A DNA stretch of 64,000 bases from Aristolochia californica (Eukaryota > Streptophyta > Magnoliopsida > Piperales > Aristolochiaceae). The notes beneath the pieces were generated by a model that saw nothing but the letters and a program-made list of their open reading frames with translations, searched no databases and was not told the DNA's origin. Positions 35,000 to 50,017 of the stretch are shown in pieces. The position numbers and the translations under genes were made by a program. Each line of letters opens with the position of its first letter. The stretch's first letter is position 1. The stretch lies in assembly GCA_029961685.1 (NCBI GenBank), contig JARWKL010000002.1, positions 25,946,908 through 26,010,907 on the forward strand, given 5' to 3'.

Positions 35000-37631
35000 A
35001 GGCATTTTTAATTGAGTGTTGACTCCCAAACCGTAAGTCATTTCAAACAAAAATAATAGCCCATGCACATCATTAATCGATGAAAACATTTTTGATGACC
35101 TATGATAGTTAGGTCCGCTTTTTGTAAATAGGCAAAAAGTGGTTTGTTAGGCTCAGGTAAATATCCCTCCGCACGTTAACTTGAGAATTTTATTTTTTCT
35201 ACACCTTGAAAGTTTTCGATCATTAGGTGATTTGCATCTTCATAAAGTTTCCGGCATGCATATCTATATTTAAAACATGTTAGGATCAATAAGAAATTTC
35301 TTTCTTACAAAATTCCACCAAGCTAATAGGGGTTCTACAGGTGGAATTTCCCAACCATGGATAACAAAACTTTTCTGTTCATTTTTAGTGCGTGAAATAA
35401 TTTACTTCACTTACATTTATTATAGGTTTCAATTTTTTCATACATAAACTCTAAAATTTTCATTTTGTTATGATCTATTTGCCTGATATTTTTGTTTACG
35501 AAAAAATGGGAGAGTGAAAACTCAAGTTTGGATTAGAAAAAAAATAGAACATCCAAAATGGAAATGTACAAATGCTGAGAGAGATAATTCCAAAATGTAT
35601 TTGTGATTTTTAAGGATTGGAAACTCTTTTAGTTTTTTATTTATTAGATTTTTCAATCATTGGAAAAGAAGGGGCAATGAATTTTTAACTGAGTATAGAC
35701 TCCCAAACCATAACTCAATTCTAATAAAAATTATAACTGTTATACAACGTTAATCCATCAAGACATTTACGATGATCTATAATTGTTAGGTCCGCTTTTT
35801 TTAAATAGGCAAAAAGTGGGTTGTTTTCCTCTGGCACATAATCCACAACACGTTAACTTGAGAATTTAATTTTTTCTACTCCTTGAAATTTTTTGATCAT
35901 TAGGTCATTTGCATCTTCCACATGTTTCAGGCATGTATATCCACATTTAAAACATGTTAGGATCAATTAAAAATCACTTTCATATCAAATTCCACCAAGC
36001 TATTAGGGGTTGTACTATTGGAATTTCCCAAACATGGATAAAAAACTTTGGTGTTCATTTTTAGTGCGTGAAATAATTTTCTTCACTTAGATTTATTATA
36101 GTTTTCAAATTTTTGTATACATAAACTCTTAAATTTTCATTTTTTGTGTTATATTTGCGTTATATTTTTTTTTATGAGAAAAATTTGAGAGAGAAATCTA
36201 AAGTTTGGATTTGAAAAAAAAATGAACATCAAAAATGGAAATGCACAAATGCTGAGAGAGATAATTCCAAAAAGTATATGTGAATTTTAAGGATTGTATA
36301 CTCTTTTTGTTTTTTATATATTAGGTTTTGCAATTTTCGAAAAACGGTGGGCAAGGCATTATAAACAGAGTTTTACTCCAAAACCATAAGTCATTACTAA
36401 CAAAAATTGTGGCTGTTACAGATCATTAATCGACCAAAATATTTACGATGATCTATGATTGTTAGGTCCGCTTTTTGTAAATAGGCAAAAAGTGGGTTGT
36501 TTTGCTCTGATAAATATCCCACCGCACGTTAACTTGAGAATTTAATGTTTTCTACACCTTGAAATATTTGAATCATTAGGTCATTTGCATCTTCAACATG
36601 TTTTAGGCATATCCATATTTAAAGATTGTTAGGATCAATTAGAAATCTCTTTCTTGTAAAATTCCACCAAGCTATTAGGGGTTTGACTAGTGGAGTTTCC
36701 TAAACATGGATAACAAAACTTTGGTATTCATTTTTAGTGCGTGAAATAATTTTCTTCACTTACATTTATTATAGTTTTCAATTTTTTGCATACATAAACT
36801 CTAAAATTTTCATTTTTTTGTAAATTATTTGCCTTATCTTTTTGTTTACGAGAAAAATGGGAGAGTGAAAACTCAAGTTTGGATTTGAAAAAAAAAAATA
36901 ACATGCAATATGGAAATGTACAAATGCTGAGAGAGATAATTCCATAAAGTATCTGTGATTTTTAAGGATTGTAAACTCTTTTAGTTTTTTAAATATTAGG
37001 TTTTGCAATGATCGGAAAATGATGGGCGATGCATTTTTAACTGAGTGTTAACTCCCAAACCATAAGTCATTTCTAACAAAAAGTATAGCCGTTACACATC
37101 ATTAATCTATCAAAACATTTACGATGATCTATGATTGTTAGGTCTCCTTTATGTAAATAGGAAAAAAGTTGGTTGTTTGGCTCTGGTAAATATCCCACCG
37201 CATGTTAACTTGAGAATTTAATTTTTTCTACTCTAAATTTCTGGATCATTAGGTCATATGCATCTTCAACTTGTTTCAGGAATGCATATCCATATATAAA
37301 ACATGTTAGGATCAATTAGAAATCTCTTTCTGAAAAAAATTTCACCATGCTATTAGGGGTTGTACTAGTGGAATTTCCCAAACATAGATAACAAAACTTT
37401 GGTGTTCATTTTTAGTGCATGAAATAATTTTCTTTACTTTTATTTTAGTTTTAAATTTTTAGCATACATAAACTCTAAATTTTTTGTGATCAATTTGTCT
37501 TATCTTTTTCTTTACGAGAAAAATGGGAAAGTAAAAACTCATGTTTGGATTTGAAAAAAATTGAACATCCAAAATGGAAATGCACAAATGCTGAGAGATA
37601 TAATTAAAAAAATGTATCTATGATTTTCAAA

Positions 37632-37650
37632 TGGGAGGAGGGGAGGGGGG

Positions 37651-37689
<39 letters not shown>

Positions 37690-37694
37690 GGGGG
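37632..37694 (-). repeat. Longest G-rich tract in the window (about 60 bases)
   Basis: Almost only G, with a few A and T residues, the last part (to 37688) being one very long pure run. It lies after ATTTTCAAAT and before ATGGTGTTGAGGCATTTTT. Here the tract has also replaced the usual preceding part of the segment (the TAGTTTTTTATATATTAGG and CAATCATCGG bases are missing), so expansion came with a deletion. Confidence 0.93.
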
Positions 37695-37986
37695 ATGGTG
37701 TTGAGGCATTTTTAATTGCATGTTGACTGGCAAGCCATACGTCATTTCTAACCTAAAGTACAGCCGTTAAACTTCATTAATCGCTCAAAACATTTATGAT
37801 GATCTATGATTGTTAGGACCACTTTTGTCAATAGGAAAAAAGTGGCTTGTTTGGGTCTTGTAAATATCCCACCACACGTTAACTTGAAAATTTAATTTTT
37901 TCTACCCCTTAAAAATTTTGGATCATAAGGTCATTTGTATCTTCAACATGTTTCTTGCATGCATATCCATATTTATAACATGTTAA

Positions 37987-40638
37987 GATCAATTAGAAAT
38001 CTCTTTCTTACAAAATTCCACCAAGCTATTTGGGGTTGTACTAGTGGAATTTCCCAAAATGGATAACAAAACATTGGTGTTCATTTTTAGTGCGTGAAAT
38101 AATTTTCTTCACTTACATTTATTAAAGTTTTTAAATTTTTGCATACATAAACTTTAAAATTTTAATTCCGTTGGGATCTATTTGCCTTTCTTTTTTGCAT
38201 ACGAGAAAAATGAGAGAGTGAAAACTCAAGTTTGCATTTGAAAAAAAATTAAGCATCCAAAATAGAATTGCACAAATACTGATAGAGATAATTCCAAAAA
38301 GTATCAGTGATTTTTAAGGATTCTAAACTCTTTTAGTTTTTTTATATATTAGGTTCTGCAATCATCGGAGAAAGGGGGGCGAGGCTTTTTAAGTGAGTAT
38401 TGACTCCGAAACCATAAGTCATTTCAAACAAAAAGTATAGTAGGTACACATCATTGACCGATCAAAACATTTACGATGATCTATGATTGTTAGGTCTGCT
38501 TTTTGTAAATAGGCAAAACGTGGGTTGTTTGGCTCATGTAAATATCCCACCTCACGTTAACCTGAGAATTTAATTTTTTCTACTATAATTTTTTTAATTG
38601 CATGTTGACTGGCAAGCCATAAGTCATTTCTAACCAAAAGTATAGCTATTACACATCATTAATCGATCAAAACATTTATGATGATCTATGATTGTTAGGT
38701 CCACTTTTTGTCAATAGGAAAAAAGTGGGTTGTTTGGCTCTTGTAAATATCCCACCACACGATAACTTGAGAATTTAATTTTTTCTACCCCATAAAAGTT
38801 TTCGATCATAAGGTCATTTGTATCTTCAACATGTTTCTTGCATGCATATCCATATTTATAACATGTTAAGATCAATTAGAAATCTCTTTCTTATAAAATT
38901 CCACCAAGCTATTAGGGGTTGTACTAGTGGAATTTCCCAAACATGGATAACAAAACTTTGGTGTTCGTTTTTAGTGCACGAAATAATTTTATTCAATTAC
39001 ATTTATTATAGTTTTTAATTTTTTTCATGCATAAACTTTAAAATTTTCATTTTGTTGGGATCTATTTGCCTTTTCTTTTTGTATACGAAAAAAATGAGAG
39101 AGTGAAAACTCAAGTTTGGATTTGAAAAAAAATTAACATCCAATATGGAAATGCACAAATGCAGAGGGAGATAATTCCAAAAAGTATCTATGATTTTTGT
39201 GGATTGTAAACTCTTTTATTTTTTTAAATATTAGGTTTTGTAAAGATCGGAAAATGAAGGGCGAGGTATTTTTAACTTAGTGTTAACTCCCAAACCATAA
39301 GTCATTTCTAACAAAATGTATAGCCGTTACACATCATTAATCTATCAAAATATTCACGATGATCTATGATTGTTAGGTCTGCTTTTTGTAAATAGGCAAA
39401 ACGTGGGTTGTTCGGCTCATGTAAATATCCCACCGCACGTTAACCTGAGATTTTTTTTTTCTACTACTCTAATTTTTTTAATTGTGTGTTGACTGGCAAG
39501 CCATAAGTCATTTCTAACCAAAAGTATAGTTGTTACACATCATTAATCGATCAAAACATTTATGATGATCTATGATTGTTAGGTCCGCTTTTTGTCAATA
39601 GGAAAAAAGTGGGTTGTTTGGCTCTTGTAAATATCCCACCACACGATAACTTGAGAATTTAATTTTTTCTACCCCATAAAATTTTTCGATCATAAGGTCA
39701 TTTGTATCTTCAACTTGTTTCTTGCATGCATATCCATATTTATAACATGTTAAGATCAATTAGAAATCTCTTTCTTATAAAATTCCACCAAGCTATTAGG
39801 GGTTGTACTAGTGGAATTTCCCAAACATGGATAACAAAACTTTGGTGTTCGTTTTTAGTGCGCGAAATAATTTTCTTCAATTACATTTATTATAGTTTTT
39901 AATGTTTTGCATGCATAAACTTTAAAATTTTCATTTTGTTGGGATCTATTTGCCTTTTCTTTTTGTATACGAGAAAAATGAGAGAGTGAAAACTCAAGTT
40001 TGGATTTGAAAAAAAATTAACATCCAATATGGAAATGCACAAATGCAGAGGTAGATAATTCCAAAAAGTATCTGTGATTTTTGTGGATTTTAAACTCTTT
40101 TATTTTTTTAAATATTAGATTTTGTAAAGATCGGAAAATGAACGGCGAGGCATTTTTAACTTAGTGTTAACTCCCAAACCATAAGTCATTTCTAACAAAA
40201 TGTATAGCCGTTACACATCATTAATCTATCAAAATATTCACGATGATCTATGATTGTTAGGTCTGCTTTTTGTAAATAGGCAAAACGTGGGTTGTTCGGC
40301 TCATGTAAATATCCCACCGCACGTTAACCTGAGATTTTTTTTTTCTACTACTCTAATTTTTTTAATTGTGTGTTGACTGGCAAGCCATAAGTCATTTCTA
40401 ACCAAAAGTATAGTTGTTACACATCATTAATCGATCAAAACATTTATGATGATCTATGATTGTTAGGTCCGCTTTTTGTCAATAGGAAAAAAGTGGGTTG
40501 TTTGGCTCTTGTAAATATCCCACCACACGATAACTTGAGAATTTAATTTTTTCTACCCCATAAAATTTTTCGATCATAAGGTCATTTGTATCTTCAACAT
40601 GTTTCTTGCATGTATATCCATATTTATAACATGTTAAA
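37987..40638 (-). repeat. Three 884-bp units (one monomer plus an extra partial copy)
   Basis: Landmarks at 37987, 38870, 39754 and 40638 are 883-884 bp apart. Each unit holds a full long monomer plus about 207 bp more, joined at CTCTAATTTTTTTAATTG followed by TGTTGACTGGCAAGCC. GACTGGCAAG, seen in these units, occurs at 38608, 39491 and 40375 (883 and 884 apart). The copies near 38608-39490 and 39491-40374 are nearly identical by eye, far more alike than ordinary neighbours, so amplification was recent. A GACTGGCAAGCC variant at about 37726 marks the likely source. Confidence 0.9.
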
Positions 40639-42349
40639 ATCAATTGAAAATCTCTTTCTTATAAAATTCCAACAAGCTATTAGGGGTTGTACTAGTGGAA
40701 TTTCCCAAACATGGATAACAAAACTTTGATGTTCGTTTTTAGCGCGTGAAATAATTTTCTTTACTTACATTTATTATAGTTTTTAATTTTTTGCATACAT
40801 AAACTTTAAAATTTTCATTTTGTTGGGATCTATTTGTCTTTTCTTTTTGTTTACGAGAAAAATGAGAGAGTGAAAACTCAAGTTTGGATTTGAAAAAAAA
40901 TTAAGCATCCAAAATGGAAATGCACAAATTCTGATAGAGATAATTCCAAAAAGTATAAGTTATTTTTAAGGATTCTAAACCCTCTTAGTTTTTTTATATA
41001 TTAGGTTCTGCAATCATGGGAGAAAGGGGGTCGAGGCCTTTTAACTGAGTGTTGACTCCCAAACCATAAGTCATTTCTAACAAAAAGTATAGTAGTTACA
41101 CATTATTAATTGATCAAAACATTTACGATGATCTATGATTGTTAGGTCTGCTTTTTGTAAATAGGCAAAACGTGGGTTGTTTGGCTCATGTAAATATCCC
41201 ACCGCACGTTAACCTGAGAATTTAATTTTTTCTACAACTCTAATTTTTTTTATTATTTGGTCATTTACATCTTCAATATGTTTCAGGAATGAATAACCAT
41301 GTTTAAAACATGTTAGAATCAATTAAAAATTTCTTTTTTATTAAATTCCACCAAAATATTTGGGGTCGTACTAGTGGAATTTCCCAAAGATAGATGACAA
41401 AACTTTGGTGTTCCTTTTTAATAAGTGAAAATAATTTTCTTCACTTACATTTATTATTGTTTTCAATTTTTTACATACATAAACTCTAAAAGTTTTATTT
41501 TGTTGTGATCTTTTTGCCTTATCTTTTAGTTTTAGAGAAAAATGGGAGTGAGAAAACTCAAGTTTGGGTTTGAGAAAAAATTGAACATCCAAAATAGAAA
41601 TGCACAAACGCTGAGAGAGATACTTCCACAAACTATTTGTGATTTTTATGGATTGTAAAATCTTTTAGTTTTTTATAAATTAGGATTTGCAATCATCAGA
41701 AAAGGGTGGGCAAGGCATTTTTAACTGAGTGTTGACTCCCAAACCATAAGTCATTTCTAACAAAAATTATACCCGTTACACATCATTAATTGATCAAAAC
41801 ATTTTATGATGATCTATGATCCGCTTTTTGTAAATAGGCAAAAAATGGGTTGTTTGGCTCTGGTAAATATCCCACCACACGTTAACTTGACAATTTAATT
41901 ATTTCTACAATTTGAAATGATTGGATCATTAGGTCATTTGCATCTTCAACATGTTTTAGGCATGCATATCCATATTTAAAACATGTTAGGATCAGTTTGA
42001 AATCTCTTTCTTATTAAATTCCACCAAGCTATTAGGGGTTGTAGAGGTGGAATTTCCCAAACATGGATAACAAAACTTTGGTATTCATTTATAGTGCGAT
42101 AAATAATTTTTGTCACTTACGTTATTGTAGTTTTAAATTTTTTGCATACATTAACTCTAAATTTTTTATTTTTTTGTGATCTATTTACCTTATCTTGTTT
42201 TATGAGAAAAAAGGGAGAGACAAAACGCAAGTTTGGATTTGAAAAAAAATTGAACATCCAAAATGGAAATGCACAAATGCCGAGAGAGATAATTCAAAAT
42301 TGGTATCAGTAATTTTTAAGGACTATACACTCCTTTGGTTTTGTATATA

Positions 42350-42368
42350 TTAGGTTTTGAAATCATTA
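42350..42368. other. Deletion junction at ATCAT microhomology
   Basis: GGTTTTGAAATCATTAATCC joins the GCAATCATCGG part directly to the CACATCATTAATC part, removing the G-tract and the conserved GAGTGTTGACTCCCAAACC. ATCAT is present at both parent sites. The sister unit near 46310-46410 keeps the missing bases. Confidence 0.85.
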
Positions 42369-45300
42369 ATCCATCAAAACATTTACGATGATCTATGATT
42401 GTTAGGTCTGCTTTTTGTAAATTTGCAAAAAGCGGGTTGTTTGGCTCTTGTAAATATCCCATCGCAAATTAAATTGAGAATTTAATTTTCCTACTCGAAA
42501 TTTTTGGATCATTAGGTCATTTGCATCTTCAACATGTTTGAGGCATGCATATCTATATTTAAAACATGTTAGGATCAATTAGAAATCTTTTTCTTATAAA
42601 ATTCCACCAAGCTATTAGGGGTTGTACTGGTGGAATTTTCCAACCATGGATAACAAAACTTTTGTGTTCATTTTTAGTGCGTGAAATAATTTACTTCACT
42701 TACATTTATTATAGTTTCTTAATTTTTTGCATTCATAAACTCTAAAATTTTCATTTTGTTGTGATCTATTTGTTTTATCTTTTTGTTTACAAGAAAAAGG
42801 GAGAGTTAAAACTCAAGTTTGGATTTGAAACAAAATTGAACATCCAAAATGGAAATGCACAAATGCTGAGAGAGATAATTCCAAAAGTATCTTTGATTTT
42901 TAAGGATTGTAAACTCTTTTAGTTTTTCATATATTAGGTATTACAATCATCGAAAAAGGGGGTCCGAGCCATTTTCAACTGAGTGTTTACAACCAAACGA
43001 TAACTCATATCTAACAAAAATTATAGCCATTACACATCATTAATCGATTCAAACATTTATGATGATCTATGATTTTTAGGTCCGCTTTTTGTCTAGTGGG
43101 TTGTTTGGCTCTGCTAAATATCCCACAACACGTCAACTTGAGAATTTAATTATTTCTACTCCTTGATTTTTTTGGATCATTAGATCATTTGCATCTTCAA
43201 CATGTTTCAGGTATGTTTATCCATATTTAAAACATTTTAGGATCAATTAGAAATCTCTTTCTTATAAAATTTCACCAATCAATTAGGGGTTGTACCGGTG
43301 GAATTTCCCAAACATGGATAACATAACCTTTGATGTTCATTTTAGTTCGTGAAATAATTTTCTTCACTTACATTTATTATAGTTTTCAATTTTTTGCATA
43401 CATAAACTCTAAAATTTTCATTTTGTAGTGATCTATTTGCCTTATCTTTTTGTTTACAAGAAAAATGGGAGTGAAAACTCAAGTTTGGATTAGAAAAAAA
43501 TAACCATCCAAAATGGAAATACACAAATGCTAAGAGAGATAATGACAAAATTATCTGTGTGTTTTTGAGGATTGCGAACTCTTTTAGTTATTTATATATT
43601 AGGTTTTGCAATCATAGAAAAGGCAGGACGAGGCTTTTTTAACTGAGTGTTATCTCCCAAACCATAAGACATTTCTAACAAAAATTATAGCCGTTACACA
43701 TCATTAATTGACCAAAACATTTACGATGATCTATGATTGTTAGGTCCGCATTTTGTAAATAGGCAAAAAGTGAGTTGTTTGGCTTAGGTAAATATCCGAC
43801 TGCACGTTAACTTGAGAATTTACTTTTTCCTACACCTTGAAATTTTTTGATCGTTAGGTCATTTGCATCTTCAATATTTTTTGGCACGCATATCTATATT
43901 TAAAAAATGTTAGGATCAATTAGAAATCTCTTTCTTTTAAAATTCCACTAAGGTATTAGGGGTTGTACTAGAAGAATTTCCAAACCATGGATAACAAAAC
44001 TTTTCTGTACATTTTTAGTGCGTGAAATAATTTACTTCACTTACATTTATTATAGTTTTCTATTTTTTTCATACATAAACTCTAAAATTTTCATTTTGTT
44101 GTGATCTATTTGCCTTATCTTTATGTTTACGAGAAAAATGGAAGAGTGAAAACTCAAGTTTGGATTTGAAAAAAAATTGAACACCTAAAATGGAAATGGA
44201 CAAATGCTGAGAGAGATAATTCCAAAAAGTATCTGTGATTTTTAAGGATTGTATACACTTTTAGTTTTTAATATATTACTTGTTGCACTTATCAAATAAC
44301 GGTGGGCAATAAACTAAGTGTTTACACCCAAACCATAAGTAATCTGCAACAAAAATCATGGCCATTACACATCATTAATCGACCAAAACATTTATGATGA
44401 TCTATGATTGTTAGGTCTGCTTTTTGTAAATAGGCAAAATGTGGGTTGTTTTGCTCTTATAAATATCCCACCACACGTTAACTTGAGAACTTAATTTTTT
44501 CTATTGCTTGAAATTTTTGAATCATTAGGTCATTTGCATCTGCAACATGTTTCAGGCATATCCATATTTAAAGATTGTTAGGATCAATTAGAAATCTCTT
44601 TCTTATAAAATTCCACTAAGCTATTAGGGGTTGTACTACTGGAATTTCCTAAACATGGATAACAAAACTTTGGTGTTCGTTTTTAGGGCATGAAATAATT
44701 TTCTTCACTTACATTTATTATAGGTTTCAATTTTTTGCATACAAAACTCTAAAATTTTCAATTTGTTGTGATCTATTTGCCTTATCTTTTTATTTACGAG
44801 AAAAATGGGAGAGTGAAAACTCAAGTTTGGATTTGAAAAAAAAATTAAGCATCCAAAATGGAAATGCACAAATGCTGATAGAGAAAATTCAAAAAAGTAT
44901 CAGTGATTTTTAAGGATTGTAAACTCATTTAGTTTTGTTATATATAAGGTTTTGCAATCATCGGAGAAAGGGGGGGTGAGGCCTTTTAACTGAGTGTTGA
45001 CTACCAAACCATAAGTCATTTCTAACAAAAAGTATAGTAGTTTCACTTCATTAACCGATCAAAACATTTAGAATGATCTATGATTGTTAGGTCTGCTTTT
45101 TGTAAAAAGGCAAACGGTGGGTTGTTTGGCTCATATAAAATATCCCATTGCATGTTAACCTGAGAATTTAATTTTTTATACTACTCTAATTTTTTGTATC
45201 ATTAGGTCATTTACATCTTCAACATGTTTCAAAAATGAATATCCATATTTAAAACATGTTAGGATCGATTAAAAATCTCTTTTTTATAAAATTCCTCCAA

Positions 45301-47239
45301 GATATTTGTGGTCGTACTAGTGGAATTTCCATAACATGGATAACAAAACTTTGGTGTTCATTTTTTGTGCGTGAAATAATTTTATTCACTTACATTTATC
45401 ATAGTTTTCAATTTTTTGCATACATAAACTCTAAAATATTCATTTTGTTGTGATCTATTTGCCTTATCTTTTTGTTAAAGAGAAAAATAGGAGAGAGAAA
45501 ACTCAAGTTTGGATTTGAAAAAAAATTGAACATCCAAAATAGAAATGCACAAATGTTGAGAGAGATAATTCAAAAACTATCAGTCATTTTTACAGATTGT
45601 AAACTCTTTTAGCTTTTTATAAATTAGGTTTTGCATTCATCAGAAAAGGGTGGGCGAGGCAGTTTTAACTGAGTGTTGACACCCAAACCATAAGTCATTT
45701 TTAACAAAAATTATAGCCGTTACACATCATTAATTTATCAAAACATTTACGATGATCTATGATTGTTAGGTCCACTTTTTGTAAATAGGCAAAAAATGGG
45801 TTGTTTGGCTCTAGTAAATACCCACCGCACGTTAACTTGAGAAATTAATTTTTTTCTACTATTTGAAATGTTTGGATCATTAGGCCATTTGCATCTTCAA
45901 CATGTTTTAGGCATGCATATCCATATTTAAAACTTGCTAGGATCAGTTAGAAATCTCTTTCTTATTAAATTCCACCAAGCTATTAGGGGTTGCACTGGTG
46001 GAATTTTCCTAACATGGATAATAAAACTTTGGTTTTCAGTTTTAGTACGATAAATAAATTTCTTCACTTACATTTATTATAGTTTTCAATTATTTTCATA
46101 CATTAACTCTAAAATTTTCATTTTCTTGTGATTTATTTGCTTTCTTTTTGTTTATGAGAAAAATGGAAGAGAAAAAACGCAAGTTTGGATTTGAAAAAAT
46201 ATTGAACATCCAAAATGGAAATGCACAAATGCTGAGAGAGATGATTGCAAATTGGTATCTGTAAATTTTAAGGACGGTAAATTTTTTTGGGTTTGTATAT
46301 ATTAGGTATTGCAATCAATGGAAAAGGGGGGGCGAGGCATTTTTAAATGAGTGTTGACTCCCAAACCATAAGTCATTTCTAACAAAAATTATAGGTGTTA
46401 CACATCATTAATCGATCAAAAAATTTATGGTGATCAATGATTGTTATGTCCGCTTTTTGTAAATTGGAAAAAAGTGGGTTGTTTGGCTCTTGTAAATATC
46501 CCACTACACGTTAAATTGAGAATTTAATTTTTTACTCAAAATTTTTGGATCATTTGGTCATTTGCATCTTCAACATGTTTCAGGCATGCATATCTATATT
46601 TAAAATATGTTAGGATAAATTAGAACTCTCTTTCTTATAAAATTCCACCAAGCTATTAGGGTTTGTACTGGTGGAATTTCCCAACCATGGATAACAAAAC
46701 TTTTGTGTTCATTTATAGTGCATGAAATAATTTACTTCACTTACATTTATTATAGTTTCTTAATTTTTTTTCATACATAAACTCTAAAATTTTTATTTTT
46801 TTGTGAGCTATTTACCTTATCTTTTTGTTTTCGAGAAAAAGGGAGAGTTAAAGCTCAAGTTTGGATTTGAAACAAAATTGAACAGCCAAAATGGAAATGC
46901 ACAAATGCTGAGAGAGATAATTTCAAATAGTATCTTTGATTTTTAAGGATCATAAACTCTTTTAGTTTTTCATATTTTAGGTATTACAATCATCAAAAAA
47001 GGGGGAGAGAGCCATTTTCAACTGAGTGTTGACTACCAAACCATAAGTCATATCTAACAAAAATTATAGCTGTTACACATCATTAATCGATTCAAACATT
47101 TATCATGATCTAAGATAGTTAGATCCGCTATTTGTGTAGTGGGTTGTTTGGCTCCTGTAAATATCCCACTACATGTTAACTTGAGAATTTAATTTTTTCT
47201 ACTCCTTGAAATTTTTGGATCATTAGGTCATTTGCATCT

Positions 47240-47258
47240 TCAACATGTTTCAGGAATA
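47240..47258. other. Small deletion removing the dyad right half
   Basis: CATGTTTCAGG is followed by AATAAGAAATCAC; about 36 bases containing CATATTTAAAACATGTTAGG are missing relative to the sister units near 43212 and 50771. This unit therefore has only one of its two ACATGT motifs. Confidence 0.85.
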
Positions 47259-50017
47259 AGAAATCACTTTCTAATAAAATTCCACCAATCTATTAGGGGT
47301 TGTACTGGTGGAATTTTCCAAACATGGATAACAAAACATTGGTGTTCATTTTTAATTCATGAAATAATTTTCTTCACTTACATTTATTATAGTTTTCATT
47401 TTTTTGCAAACATAAACTCAAAAATTTTCATTTTGTTGTGATCTATTTGCCTTATCTTTTTGTTTACAAGAAAAATACAAGTGAAAACTCAAAGTTTGGA
47501 TTTGAAAAAAAAATGAACATCCAAAATGGAAATACACAAATGCTAAGACAGATAATTACTAAAATTATCTGTGTTTTTTAAGGATTTTAAAATCCTTTAG
47601 TTTTTTATATATTAGGTTTTGCAATCAACAAAAAAGGGTGGGTGAGGCTTTTTTAACTGAGTGTTGACTCCCAAACCATAAGTCATTTCTAACAAAAATT
47701 ATAGCCGTTACACATCATTAATTGATCAAAACATTTACAATGATCTATGATTGTTAGGTCCGCATTTGGTAAATAAGCAAAAAGTGGGTTGTTTGGCTCA
47801 GGTAAATATCCGACCGCACTTTAACTTGAAAATATAATTTTTCCTACACCTTGAAATTTTTCGATCATTAGGTCATTTGCATCTTCAATATGTTTCTGGC
47901 ATGCATATCTATATTTAAACAGGTTAGGATCAATTAGAAATCTCTTTCTTGTAAAATTCCACTAAGCTATTAGGGGTTGTACTGGTGGAATTTCCCAACC
48001 ATGGATAACAAAACTTTTCTGCACATTTTTAGTGTGTGAAATAATTTACTTTACTTACATTTACAATAGTTTTCAATTTTTTGCATACATAAACTCTAAA
48101 ATTTTCATTTTGTTGTGATCTATTTGCCTTATCTTTTTGTTTACAAGAAAAAAGGGAGAGTGAAAACTTAAGTTTGGATTTAAAAAAAAATTGAACATCC
48201 AAAATGGAAATGCACAAATTCTGAGAGAGATAATTCCAAAAAGTATCTTTGACTTTTAAGGATTGTATACTCTTTTAGTTTTTAATATATTAGGTTTTGC
48301 ACTTATCAAAAAATGGTGGGCAATAAACTTATAATTTACTCCCAAACCATAAGTAATTTCCAACAAAAATTATGGCCGATACACATCATTAATTGACCAA
48401 AACATTTACGATGATCTATGATTGTTAGGTCTGCTTTTTGTAAATAGGCAAAATGTGGGTTGTTTTTCTTTGATAAATATCCCACCGCACGTTAACTTAA
48501 GAATTTAATTTTTTTCTACTCCTTGAAATTTTTGGATCATTAGGTGATTTGCATCTTCAACATGTTTCAGGCATACCCATTTTTAAAGATTGTTAGGATC
48601 AATTAGAAATCTCTTTCTTATAAAATTCCACCAAGCTATTAGGGGTTGTACTAGTGGAATTTCCCAAACAAGGATAACAAAATGTTGGTGTTCGTTTTTA
48701 GTGCGTGAAATCTTTTTCTTCACTTACATTTATTAAATTTTTCAATTTTTTGCATACATAAACTCTAAAATTTTCATTTTGTTGTGATCTATTTGCCTTA
48801 TCTTTTTATTAACGAGAAAAATGGGAGAGTGAAAACTCAAGTTTGGATTTGAAAAAAAATATAGCATCCAAAATAGAAATGCAAAAATGCTGATAGAGAT
48901 AATTCCAAAAAGTATCAATGATTTTTTAGGATTGTAAACTCTTTTAATTTTTTTGATATATTAGGTTCTACAATCATCGGAGAAAGCAAGGGCGAGGCCT
49001 TTTAACTAAGTGTTAACTCCCAAACCATAAGTCATTTCAAACAAAAAGTATAGTAGTTACACATCATTAACCGATCAAAACATTTATGATGATCTATGAT
49101 TGTTAGGTCTGCTTTTTGTAAATAGGCAAAACGTGGGTTGTTTGGCTCATGTAAAAAGCCCACCGCACATTTACCTGAGAATTTAATTTTTTCTACTATA
49201 ATATTTTGGATCATTAGGTCATTTACATCTTCAACATGTTTCAGGAATGAATATCCATATTTAAAACATGTTTGGATCAATTAAAAATCTCTTTTTTAAA
49301 AAATTCCACCAAGATATTTGGGGTCGTACTAGTGGAACTTCCCAAACATGGATGACAAAACTTTGGTGTTCAATTTTAGTGTGTTAAATAATTTTCTCCC
49401 CTTACATTTATTATAGTTTTAAATTTTTTTCATACATAAACTCTAAAATTTTCATTTGGTTGTGATCTATTTGCCTTATCTTTTTGTTTAAAAGAAAAAT
49501 GGGAGAGAGAAAACTCAAGTTTGGATTTGAAAAAAAATTGAACATCCAAAATTGAAATGAACAAATGCTGAGAGAAATAATTCAAAAACCTATCTGTGAT
49601 TTTTATGGATTGTAAACTCTTTTAGTTTTTTATAAATTAGGTTTTGCAATCATCAGAAAACGGTGGGCGAGGCATTTTTAACTGAGTGTTGACTCCCAAA
49701 CCATAAGTCATTTCTAACAAAAATAGTAGCCGTTACACATCATTAATTGCTCAAAAAATTTACGATGATCTATGATTGTTAGGTCCGCTTTTTGTAAATA
49801 GGCAAAAAATGGGTTGTTTGGCTCTGGTAAATATCCCACTGCATGTTAACTTGAGAATTTAGTTTTTTCAACTATTTGAAATGTTTGGATCATTAGGTCA
49901 TTTGCATCTTCAACCTGTTTTAGGCATGCATATCCATATTTAAAACATGTTAGGATCAGTTCAAAATCTCTTTCTTATTAAATTCCACTAAGCTATTAGG
50001 GGTTGTACTAGTGGAAT

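Noticed and set aside
37539..37745. Proline-rich frame
   Set aside because: The proline run is simply the complement of the long G tract.
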